Both the position numbers and the translations under genes were made by a program. A stretch of 64,000 nucleotides of DNA from Caulobacter vibrioides OR37 (GTDB lineage: Bacteria > Pseudomonadota > Alphaproteobacteria > Caulobacterales > Caulobacteraceae): positions 34,147-98,146 of the forward strand of contig NZ_APMP01000013.1 in assembly GCF_000372645.1 (NCBI RefSeq), read 5' to 3'. Below, in pieces: positions 39,851 to 47,838 of the stretch; within the stretch, counting starts at the first letter, position 1, and each line of letters begins with the position of its first letter. A model generated the notes under the pieces. It was not told where the DNA came from. It worked only from the letters and a program-made list of their open reading frames with translations, and searched no databases.

Positions 39851-42115
39851 ATGCGTAGACTGTCGAAAGCACAATTCATCGCCGCGTTGATGAGCACGGC
39901 GGCCATGCTGGCCGGGCCGGCCCTCGCGGCCGAAAGCCCCGCGCCGAGCGCGGACGACGCCGTCGCCAACCGGCTGGACGAAGTGACCGTCACGGCGCGC
40001 CGCCGCGCCGAGTCCGAACAGAAGGTCGCCGCCGCCCTGACCGTGATCAGCGGCTCGGAGCTGGATCGTCGCAACATCCAGACCGTCAACGACCTGGAAA
40101 ACAGCGTGCCGAACCTGGAGGTCACCAGCCAGCTGGGCGGCGGCCAGCCGCAGTTCCGCATCCGGGGCGTGGGCCTGACCGACTACGCCGCCAACAACAC
40201 CGGCACGGTCGGCGTCTATGTCGACGAGATCGCCTATCCGTATGGCTCGATGACCCAGGGCGCGCTGTTCGACGTGGCCCGCATCGAGGTGCTGCGCGGT
40301 CCGCAAGGCATTCTCTATGGCCGCAACACCACCGGCGGCGCGGTCAGCGTCATCACCAACGCCCCGACCCGGACGTTCGACGCCGGGGTCACCGCCTCGT
40401 ATGGCCGCTTCGACGCCGCGCACGTGGACGGCTTCGTCTCGGGTCCGCTGACCGAGACCCTGGCCGCGCGCCTGGCCGTGACCACCGACCAGGGCGGCGC
40501 CTGGCAATATAACCGCGACACCCACGAGAAGCTGGGCGACAAGGATCGCTGGGCCGCCCGGCTGAAGCTGGACTGGAAGCCCAGCGACAAGACCGAGATC
40601 GACGGTTCGGTGCACTACAACCGCGACCAGTCCGACGGCCTGGGCCTGCGCTTGGTGACGCGGCCGTTCCAGTCGCACAACTACGCGCCGATCGGGCGGC
40701 TGTATCCGATCGACACCGATCCGCGCATCACCGGCTGGGGCATCTCGCCGTACTTCGCCCAGCTGATCGGCGCGCCGACCAACGCCAAGCCGTTCCGCAA
40801 CAACGAGGGCTGGGGCGTCAACACCCGCCTGCGCCACGACTTCGGCTGGGCCGCCCTGACGGCGGTGGTCGGCTACGAGGACTTCAAGCGTCGCGAATTC
40901 AACGACTGGGACGCCACCGCCTCGAACGAGGCCGGCACCTACTTCTTCAACAAGATCGACACCCTGTCGCAGGAGGTCCGCCTGGCCTCGCCCGGCGACA
41001 AGGCCTTCCGCTGGCTGACCGGCCTCTACCACTCGACCGAGACCGTCAACGGCGGCTTCTATTCCGACTTCTCCGAGGCCGCGAGCCTGAAGGACTGGAT
41101 GTCGACGACCTACAAGCAGGACGTCGAGACCACCGGGGTGTTCTTCAACCTCGACTACGATCTGACCCAGCGCCTGACCCTGTCGGGCGGCCTGCGCTGG
41201 GAGGACGAGACGCGCGAGCTGAAGGGCTTCAAGACCGAGATCCTGGCCCCGACCTATTCGCTGCTGGCCAGCACCAGCAAGAACCGCCACATGGGCGAGT
41301 GGTCGGGCAAGGTCGGCGCCGAATATCACTTCACCGGCAACGTCCTGGGCTATGCCAGCGTGGCGCGCGGGGTGAAGTCGGGCGGTTTCACCACCTACAA
41401 CAGCGGCCTGCCCTCGCAGCTGGACCCGTTCGATCCGGAAAAGCTGATCGCCTACGAAACGGGCGTGCGCTCGGAGTTCTTCGATCGTCGCCTGCGCGTC
41501 AACGCGGCCGTCTTCTATTACGACTATCGCGACGAGCAGCTGCAGGGCGTGCTCTATACCCAGACGGGGCGGGTCGGCCGGATCATCAACGTGCCCAAGT
41601 CGCACATCGAGGGCGGCGAGCTGGAAATCACCTGGAAGCCGACGGCGCGCCTGACGATCAGCCAGTCGCTGGGCTACAAGTACGGCCAGTACGACGAGTT
41701 CTTCTTCGTCAACGCCACCGCCACCGAGGCCGCCAAGGACCCGGTGACCGGCCAGTACAACAAGATCATCTACAGCGACCGTTCGGGCGAGCGCCTGCCG
41801 TTCCCGCGCGTCGACTACAAGGGTTCCGTCAGCTACGTGATGGACGTCGGCGCCTGGCAGGTCGAGGCCGAGACCAACTACAACTATCGCAGCGACCAGT
41901 TCAGCACGTCGTCGAACTCGGTGATCGGCGACTACTGGCTGTTCAACGCCAGCCTGACGGCGCGTCCTGCCAACGGCAAGTACGCCGTCGGCGTCTGGAT
42001 GAACAATGTGACCAACAGCTATTTCGAAGAAACGCGGAACGCCTTTATCTCGGCGGCGACGGCGTCGCCGCACGAGCCGCGGACCTATGGCGTGCGGGTG
42101 TCGTACCGCTACTGA
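39851..42115 (+). CDS. TonB-dependent outer-membrane receptor paired with PhoD
   Basis: 754 residues from the ATG at 39851, which has AAGAAGGGG upstream and begins a signal peptide (AALMSTAAMLAGPALA). TonB box-like segment DEVTVTARRR, plug with VNDLENSVPNLEV, FRIRGVG and IEVLRGPQGILYGRNTTGGAVSV; the barrel ends with GVRVSYRY. It is a shorter-plug subtype than the receptors at 6952 and 15560. A PhoD-type phosphodiesterase follows after 91 bases and a terminator, so an organic phosphate ester is a plausible substrate, though there is no Pho-box-like repeat that I can see ahead of it. Confidence 0.88.
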   Translation: MRRLSKAQFIAALMSTAAMLAGPALAAESPAPSADDAVANRLDEVTVTARRRAESEQKVAAALTVISGSELDRRNIQTVNDLENSVPNLEVTSQLGGGQPQFRIRGVGLTDYAANNTGTVGVYVDEIAYPYGSMTQGALFDVARIEVLRGPQGILYGRNTTGGAVSVITNAPTRTFDAGVTASYGRFDAAHVDGFVSGPLTETLAARLAVTTDQGGAWQYNRDTHEKLGDKDRWAARLKLDWKPSDKTEIDGSVHYNRDQSDGLGLRLVTRPFQSHNYAPIGRLYPIDTDPRITGWGISPYFAQLIGAPTNAKPFRNNEGWGVNTRLRHDFGWAALTAVVGYEDFKRREFNDWDATASNEAGTYFFNKIDTLSQEVRLASPGDKAFRWLTGLYHSTETVNGGFYSDFSEAASLKDWMSTTYKQDVETTGVFFNLDYDLTQRLTLSGGLRWEDETRELKGFKTEILAPTYSLLASTSKNRHMGEWSGKVGAEYHFTGNVLGYASVARGVKSGGFTTYNSGLPSQLDPFDPEKLIAYETGVRSEFFDRRLRVNAAVFYYDYRDEQLQGVLYTQTGRVGRIINVPKSHIEGGELEITWKPTARLTISQSLGYKYGQYDEFFFVNATATEAAKDPVTGQYNKIIYSDRSGERLPFPRVDYKGSVSYVMDVGAWQVEAETNYNYRSDQFSTSSNSVIGDYWLFNASLTARPANGKYAVGVWMNNVTNSYFEETRNAFISAATASPHEPRTYGVRVSYRY

Positions 42116-42144
42116 TCGACGGCCGTTTCCCCTTCGGCCATCGG

Positions 42145-42190
42145 CCTCGCCCCGGCGCGTCGCGCGCGCCGGGGCGAGGTTCTCGCGTTT
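42145..42190 (+). terminator. Terminator after the TonB receptor
   Basis: Perfect 15-base arms (42145-42159 and 42165-42179) with a 5-base loop, followed by TTCTCGCGTTTT. Very stable; it separates the receptor from the PhoD gene, whose own ribosome site (GGAG) lies just behind. Confidence 0.7.
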
Positions 42191-42206
42191 TGGATAGGAG
42201 CTGGAC

Positions 42207-43817
42207 ATGACGATGGATCGCAGGCGGGTGGTGGGCTCGGGCCTGGCCCTGGGCGTCGCGGCCTTGGCCCCCGAGGCGCGGGCGCGCGAACCGGTGTTCC
42301 GTCACGGCGTCGCCAGCGGCGAGCCGGCGCCGGACCGCATGTTGCTGTGGACGCGGGTCACGGGCCTCGACCAGCCGACCGGCCGCTGGCGCATCGCCAC
42401 CGATCCGGGCCTGCGCGACGTGGTCGGGCAGGGCGCCTTCGCGACGGGCGCCGAGCGGGACTTCACGGTCAAGGTCGAGGCGAGCGGCCTGAAGCCGGCG
42501 ACCGACTACTGGTACCAGTTCGAGGCCGGCGGCCAGCGCTCGCCGATCGGCCGCACGCGCACCCTGCCGGTCGGGCGCACCGATCATCTGGATATCGCCC
42601 TGGCCTGCTGCGCCATGTACGGCATGGCCTATTTCCACGCCTATCGGGCCATCGCCGAGCGCCGGAACCTCGACGCGGTGCTGTTCATCGGCGACTACAT
42701 CTACGAATACGGCGCCTCGACCTATCCGGGTCTCGCCGCCGTGCGTCAGGTCGACCCGCCGCGCGACACGGTCACGCTGGACGACTATCGCCGCCGCCTG
42801 GCCCAGGCGCGCGCCGACGCCGACCTGCAGGCCGCCCACCAGCGCGCCCCCTGGATCTGCGCCTGGGACGATCACGAGATCGCCAATGACGACTGGATGC
42901 ACGGCGCCCAGCATCACGACCCCGCCAAGGACGGCGATTGGGAAGCGCGCAAGGCGGCCGCCGTCCGCGCCTATTACGAGTGGATGCCGATCCGCGATCC
43001 CGACCCGGCCGATCCCTACGGGATTCAGCGATCGGTGGCGTTCGGCGACCTGGCCACGCTGATCGTGCCCGAGACCCGGCTGAAGGCCCGCGAGGCCCAG
43101 CTGACCCTGGCCAAGGATCTGGACCGGCTGCCCGACGGCCGTCCGGACCTCGACGGCTTCCGCCGCAAGATCGCCGATCCCGCCCGCCGGATGGTCGGAC
43201 AGCAACAGATCGACTGGCTGGCCGGCGAGATGAAGGCTTCGGTGGCGGCCGGCAAGCCCTGGGTGCTGCTGGGCAGCGCCACGGTGATGGCCGACTACGT
43301 CTATCCGGACATGAGCCGCTGGGCCCCGGCCTCGGGTCCGATGAAGGGCTTCTTCGAGCTGACCAAGCTGGAGCTGCCGATGCTGAACCTCGACGGCTGG
43401 TCGGGCTACGCCGCCGAGCGCCAGAGGATCTATGACGCCATCCGCGCCAGCGGCGCGCGCACGGTGGTGCTGTCGGGCGACAGCCACATGGCCTTCGTCA
43501 ACGAGCTGCACGACGACCGGGGCCGCGTGGCCGTGGAGGTGTCGACCAGCACCCTGACCGGCCCGTCCCTGGGCGTGGTGCTGGAGATGAAGGACACCCC
43601 GTTCGGCCAGCGCCTGGCCGAGCGCAACCGCGACGTCCTGTGGTGCGACCCGCTGGCGGTCGGCTTCGTCCTGGTCCATCTGACGCGCGAGGCGGTGGAG
43701 ACCAGCTTCGTCGCCGTCGCCGATTCCCGCGCGCCGACGTCCTCGACCTTCGTCCAGCGCCGGGCTCGCGCGGTCGCCGAGCGCGACGGCGTCAGCGCCT
43801 GGACTCAGTCGAGCTAA
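42207..43817 (+). CDS. phoD: PhoD-family alkaline phosphatase/phosphodiesterase
   Basis: 536 residues, normal for PhoD. A Tat-like leader (MDRRRVVGSGLALGVAAL) covers residues 1-27. The PhoD N-terminal beta domain (FRHGVASGEPAPDRMLLWTRV) is followed by the metallophosphatase domain with FIGDYIYEYG, WDDHEIANDD (near residue 220) and LSGDSHMAFVNE (near residue 422), which supply the Ca/Fe ligands. GGAGCTGGAC precedes the ATG. PhoD releases phosphate from mono- and diesters outside the inner membrane. Together with the preceding TonB receptor it makes a phosphate-ester use pair. Confidence 0.9.
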   Translation: MTMDRRRVVGSGLALGVAALAPEARAREPVFRHGVASGEPAPDRMLLWTRVTGLDQPTGRWRIATDPGLRDVVGQGAFATGAERDFTVKVEASGLKPATDYWYQFEAGGQRSPIGRTRTLPVGRTDHLDIALACCAMYGMAYFHAYRAIAERRNLDAVLFIGDYIYEYGASTYPGLAAVRQVDPPRDTVTLDDYRRRLAQARADADLQAAHQRAPWICAWDDHEIANDDWMHGAQHHDPAKDGDWEARKAAAVRAYYEWMPIRDPDPADPYGIQRSVAFGDLATLIVPETRLKAREAQLTLAKDLDRLPDGRPDLDGFRRKIADPARRMVGQQQIDWLAGEMKASVAAGKPWVLLGSATVMADYVYPDMSRWAPASGPMKGFFELTKLELPMLNLDGWSGYAAERQRIYDAIRASGARTVVLSGDSHMAFVNELHDDRGRVAVEVSTSTLTGPSLGVVLEMKDTPFGQRLAERNRDVLWCDPLAVGFVLVHLTREAVETSFVAVADSRAPTSSTFVQRRARAVAERDGVSAWTQSS

Positions 43818-43820
43818 CCA

Positions 43821-44033
43821 TCAGCCGCAAGGCCGGGTCTCGCCGGTCGCCAGATCGACCCGGAAGCACTGCTCGCGGCCGGTGTCCTCGTCGCGGACGA
43901 CGACGGCGATCGCCGCGTCCGGGGCGTGGGCGAAGTCCTCGAGATAGGCGAGCGCCGCCGCCTCGGGGGTGGCCTCGTCGAACGCGCGCACGTGACGCGC
44001 GTGGGGATCGCGAACGCGGACGGTGAAGGGCAT
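43821..44033 (-). CDS. Small conserved-looking hypothetical protein
   Basis: 70 residues, no signal peptide, no membrane segment. Sequence has the form of a short alpha/beta fold: MPFTVRVRDPHARHVRAFDE, then a helix (PEAAALAYLEDF) and strands AIAVVVRDEDTGREQCFRVD. Short proteins of this pattern are often found in Caulobacterales (possibly the DUF5961 group, from memory). GGAG is 7 bases ahead of the ATG, which supports that it is expressed. It is convergent with phoD with only 3 bases between the stops. No function proposed. Confidence 0.6.
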   Translation of the reverse strand: MPFTVRVRDPHARHVRAFDEATPEAAALAYLEDFAHAPDAAIAVVVRDEDTGREQCFRVDLATGETRPCG

Positions 44034-44054
44034 GGACCGGCTCCGGATCTGGCC

Positions 44055-44129
44055 TTAGAGCGTGATAGCCGAAAGTGTGAGCGGTTTCGGCGTTTATCAC
44101 GCTCTAAATGTTTGATTTATAAGGCTCTA
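44055..44129. repeat. TAGAGC-type modular palindromic repeat, short form
   Basis: Almost identical to the copy at 10183-10297: the first 60 or so bases differ at only one or two positions (TTAGAGCGTGATAGCCGAAA, then GTGTGAGCGG, and so on to TGTTTGATTTA), and both finish with TAAGGCTCTAG. It lacks the 39-base second stem-loop module of the longer copy. It lies between the small gene at 43821 and the sapA-like gene. Confidence 0.8.
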
Positions 44130-44162
44130 GCCCCCTCGAAACGCGCCGGACGCGAAACGGAT

Positions 44163-46121
44163 TCAGGTCAGATTGTATTCCGGCTTGGCGTAGACGCCGA
44201 TCAGGTCGACGCCGAACACGTTGTGGGTGACCTGGTCGGCGAAGAGCGCGTCGGCGGACTTGGCGTAGACGCCGACGTCGGCCTTGACCGCCTCGGCCAT
44301 CAACCAGCCGACCATCGCCGCCTTGGTTCCCTGGCCGTTGGCGCCGTCGCCGCCATAGCTGGCGAAATAGTCGGCGCGCGTATCGATCAGCGCGTGGATC
44401 TTGGCGTCGGTCGGCGTGAGGCCGAAGATCGTCGCATAGGCCTTGCGGGTGGCGTCGAACAGGCTCAGCGCGCCATAGCTGGCGACGAAAGCGTCCTTGC
44501 CCTCGCCCAGCTTGCCCAGATTGACCGCGAAATTGATGTAGCGGTTCTCCAGATTGAACGACTGGTAGTAGGCGCTGTTGAGGTTGTTGGCGTTCGGGCC
44601 GGTCGGCGAGACCAGATAGTCCATGCCGGCGGCGGTCGGCGTCTTGCCGGTGAAGAACTCATAGGACAGCACGGCCACGGCGCTGGCGCCGGCGGCGGCC
44701 TTGACCACCTGAGCGATGGCGTCGGCGGAGCTTTCCCCGCCGGCCATGGCGGTGGCGATCGTCTTGGTGATCGGCTCCGCGGCCGGGATGAACGGCGCCA
44801 GGCGCAGCACCGCGGTGATGGCCGAGGCCACGCGGCTGTCGACCATCGACACCGTTCGGTCCGAGAAGGCCAGGCTCTCGATATTGACCAGGGTGTCGGT
44901 GCCGTCGGTTCCGACATTGTCCTTGATCGTCCAGCCGCCATTGGCGTTGGCGGTCAGCGCGTAGTTCGCGAACTTGCCCGCGAACACGGCGGTGTCGAAG
45001 CCGCCCTGGCCGTCCAGGGTGTCGTTGCCCGCCCCGCCGGTCAGGATGTTGTCGGCCGCGTTGCCGGTGATGATGTCATTGCCCGAGCCGCCGATGGCGT
45101 TCTCGATGACCGTGCCCATGGCGATGGCGACATTGCCGGTCAGGCCGCCGACGCTGGAGAAGAAGCCCTGCCGCAGGTCGATCGTCTGGGGGACCTTGTA
45201 GCCGGAGAAGTCGAAGGTGTCGTTGCCGCCCGCGTCCCAGACGGCGAACACCAGCTTGCTGGACGCCGAGGTGGCGGTGAACCAGTCGCGGCCGCTGTTG
45301 GAGTTGAAGCCGTAGACCGTGTCGCCGGTGCGCGTGGTCATGTTCGCGCCATAGGCCAATTGGGCGGCGGCGATGTCGTCCAGCAGCGGCGAGGACGCGT
45401 AGGCGCCGCCGAACGACGCGCCGGTGTTGCTCTCGCTGAAATAGGACATCACCGTGTATTGGCGGCTGTCCTCGTAATAGGACGCGTCGTTGGCGTAGGT
45501 CAGGGTCTTGTTGGCGCTGGCTTCGTAGTCGCTGGGGTGCGCCAGGCCGATCGCATGGCCCAGCTCGTGGACCAGGACCTGGCCGCCATAGTTCGAGCCC
45601 GACGGGTTGGTGTTGTACGACAGGGTCGAGTTGAGCCAGACGTCGCCGGAGCTGCTGCTGACGGCGGTATTGCCCGGATAGAAGCCGAAGGCCGCCGCGC
45701 CCGACTCGCCGGCGCTGTAATTGCCGAACAGGATCGAGGCGCTGTCGCTATAGGCCGCGTCGCCGCTGGTTCCCGAGCCGACGCGGACGAAGGTGATGTT
45801 GGCCACGTCGGACCAGGCCTGCAGCGCCTTCTCGGCCTGGGTGATCTGGGCCGCGTTGAATTGAGAGAAGCCCGAGGTGTCGGAGGGCATCTTGGTCGGG
45901 GCCGTGGCGCGGAAGGCATAGGTCACGGTCGCCGGAACGCCCAGCGCCGCCGACCATCCTGGCTCGCCGCGCAGCAGTTGCGAGGCGGCCTGGTCGACCG
46001 TCATGCTGGGCTTGCCGCCCACCACGCCGGTGCGGGAGTCGGCGTTGACGAACGCGCTGGGCCCCTCGACGCCGTTGATCGACGCGGGTTCCGGGCCGTC
46101 CGGGAACAAATTCTGACTCAA
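44163..46121 (-). CDS. sapA: Serralysin-type M10 metalloprotease with RTX repeats, SapA-like
   Basis: 652 residues from a TTG at 46121 with AGGAG 8 bases ahead; a longer in-frame ATG at 46181 lacks such a site. No classical signal peptide, as expected for type I secretion substrates. The peptidase domain has the metzincin motif HELGHAIGLAHPSDY (residues 185-199) and the Met-turn YTVMSYFS. Beta-roll repeats of the GGxGxDxxx kind follow (IGGSGNDIITGNAADNIL, GGAGNDTLDG), and a DUF4214-like helical region fills the C-terminal 200 residues. The arrangement and length match SapA of Caulobacter crescentus, which cleaves S-layer protein. It is divergent from ompA. No type I secretion genes are in the window. 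Confidence 0.85.
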   Translation of the reverse strand: MSQNLFPDGPEPASINGVEGPSAFVNADSRTGVVGGKPSMTVDQAASQLLRGEPGWSAALGVPATVTYAFRATAPTKMPSDTSGFSQFNAAQITQAEKALQAWSDVANITFVRVGSGTSGDAAYSDSASILFGNYSAGESGAAAFGFYPGNTAVSSSSGDVWLNSTLSYNTNPSGSNYGGQVLVHELGHAIGLAHPSDYEASANKTLTYANDASYYEDSRQYTVMSYFSESNTGASFGGAYASSPLLDDIAAAQLAYGANMTTRTGDTVYGFNSNSGRDWFTATSASSKLVFAVWDAGGNDTFDFSGYKVPQTIDLRQGFFSSVGGLTGNVAIAMGTVIENAIGGSGNDIITGNAADNILTGGAGNDTLDGQGGFDTAVFAGKFANYALTANANGGWTIKDNVGTDGTDTLVNIESLAFSDRTVSMVDSRVASAITAVLRLAPFIPAAEPITKTIATAMAGGESSADAIAQVVKAAAGASAVAVLSYEFFTGKTPTAAGMDYLVSPTGPNANNLNSAYYQSFNLENRYINFAVNLGKLGEGKDAFVASYGALSLFDATRKAYATIFGLTPTDAKIHALIDTRADYFASYGGDGANGQGTKAAMVGWLMAEAVKADVGVYAKSADALFADQVTHNVFGVDLIGVYAKPEYNLT

Positions 46122-46377
46122 GCGCCGTACTCCTAGCGTCCCCGTCGCGGCGAGTATGGGCGGTGTCGAATTCCTCTGCAATCTTCGCTATTTGCGACAT
46201 GACGGCACAGCGCTCCGGTCACGCTTTCAGAGGGTGTCCCGTGTCGGGTTCCGAACTTTCGACCGTTTTTGCTCCGCTTTTGTTGCTTATCAGCAACACC
46301 CAAATTCGGGGATCGCGCGTTTGTGGTGCTGGTCCGGGGACGTGTCTGACCCGCGACACAAACAGAGGGTTTTGCTT

Positions 46378-47597
46378 ATGAATATGCGGTTGCTGGTCGG
46401 CGTCGCGGCGGTTGCGCTGAGCGCCGCCTCGGGCGCCTTGGCGCAAAGCGCCACCAGTGGTTGGTACGTCGCCGCCGATGTCGGCTATCACGATCCGTCG
46501 GGCGTGAAGACCACCACCACGAACAATCTGGACTGGACGTTCTCGGGCGATCACGATTGGACCGGCTTCGGCCGCTTCGGCTACAAGTTCTCGCCGAACT
46601 TCCGTCTGGAAGCCGAATACGGCTATCGCCCCGGCGATCTGAAGAGCGTCCTGAGCCCGACCGCCAACGCCGCCCAGCCGATCGGCCTGTGCGCGCCCGG
46701 CGTGACCCGCTCCGCCGCTTCGCCGGCCTGCGGCAAGCCGAACGGCTCGCTGAAGGCCCAGACGGCGATGGCCAACGCCATCTTCGACATCGCCCCGAAC
46801 TCGAGCCTCAACCCGTTCATCGGCGGCGGCGTCGGCGTGGCGTGGGTGCAGAACAAGGCCTATGGCCAGCTGTCGGGCCTGCCGGCCACGGGCGGCTTCG
46901 CGCCGTACCAGAACACCAACTTCAACGACACCGACCAAGCCATGGCCCTGCAGGCCATCGCCGGCGTGGCGTGGAACTTCGCCGACAACTGGTCGCTGGA
47001 CCTGACCGGCCGCTACCTGCGCACCTCCAAGCTCAACTGGGGCTCGGTGACCCAGAACGCGGGCCCCGGCGTCGGCAACATCTACGACGTCGGCTACGCC
47101 TCGGGTCGCTACAAGGACGCGTCGGTGACGCTGGGTCTGCGCTACACCTTCGGGTCGGCCCCGCCGCCCCCGCCGCCCCGCCTCCGCCCCCGCCGCCCCC
47201 TCCGCCGCCTCCGCCCCCGCCGCCGCCTCCCCCGCCGCCGCCGCCTCCGGCTCCGGCCTATGAGGCTCGCGAGTTCGTGGTCTACTTCCCGTTCGATCAG
47301 TACATCCTGACGCCGGAAGCCCAGGCCGTGGTGCAGCAGGCCGCCGACTACGCCAAGGGCGGCAACGCCTCCAAGATCGTGGTGGTCGGCCACACCGACA
47401 CCTCGGGCTCGGACAAGTACAACCAGAAGCTCTCGGAACGCCGCGCCAAGGCGGTGGCCGACGGCCTGGTCAGCCTGGGCGTCCCGGCCACGACCCTGTC
47501 GGTCGACTGGAAGGGCGAGAAGGACCTGGCCGTGCCGACCAAGGACGGCGTCAAGGAACCGCTGAACCGCCGTTCGACGGTTTCGATCACCTTCTGA
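46378..47597 (+). CDS. ompA: OmpA-family porin, frameshifted in the proline-rich linker
   Basis: Two pieces in different frames form one OmpA-like protein. The first (46378 to about 47178) has a signal peptide (LLVGVAAVALSAASGALAQ) and an eight-strand beta-barrel (GWYVAADVGYHDPSG to SVTLGLRYTFGSAP). The second (about 47178 to 47597), one base out of register, has a long proline run and the peptidoglycan-binding OmpA domain (VVYFPFDQYILTPEAQ, VVGHTDTSGSDKYNQKLSERRA). If read as written, the first frame ends at 47310 with an Arg-rich tail and lacks the OmpA domain. One missing C in a C-run (four Cs at 47176-47179 where the neighbouring unit has five) would repair it. Sequencing error in a homopolymer is the simplest cause. 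Confidence 0.75.
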
Positions 47598-47623
47598 TCC
47601 TAGCGATCAAGGAAGTGGGAATG

Positions 47624-47653
47624 GGGGTCGGCCTTCGGGCCGGCCCCTTTTTC
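47624..47653 (+). terminator. Intrinsic terminator of ompA
   Basis: A GC-rich stem with a TTCG loop (GGGGTCGGCC, then GGCCCGGCCCC with one bulged base), followed by five Ts, 26 bases past the ompA stop codon. Confidence 0.75.
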
Positions 47654-47684
47654 TTGGGCGTCGGCAAGCGCTGTCCGGAAACGA

Positions 47685-47717
47685 AAAGACGCTCCCGATG
47701 GGGCGTCGGGAGCGTCC
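47685..47717 (-). terminator. Intrinsic terminator for mnmC
   Basis: Perfect 11-base arms GACGCTCCCGA and TCGGGAGCGTC (47689-47699 and 47707-47717) with a 7-base loop. On the minus strand the stem is followed by TTTTCGTTTCC. It lies about 120 bases beyond the mnmC stop. Confidence 0.65.
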
Positions 47718-47838
47718 GATCCGGCGGAACCAAGAGGGCGGAGGTCCGCCGTCGACGAAGCCGGGGGCGCCGGCCGCGTGGGGTGGAACGTGCGAGGCGA
47801 CAAGCGACCGCCCCGAGCGCTCCGATAACCGTGTTCAA

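Noticed and set aside
47160..47260. Programmed ribosomal frameshift in ompA
   Set aside because: No slippery heptamer or downstream pseudoknot is evident. A single-base loss in a C-run is simpler. Kept only as a resequencing question.
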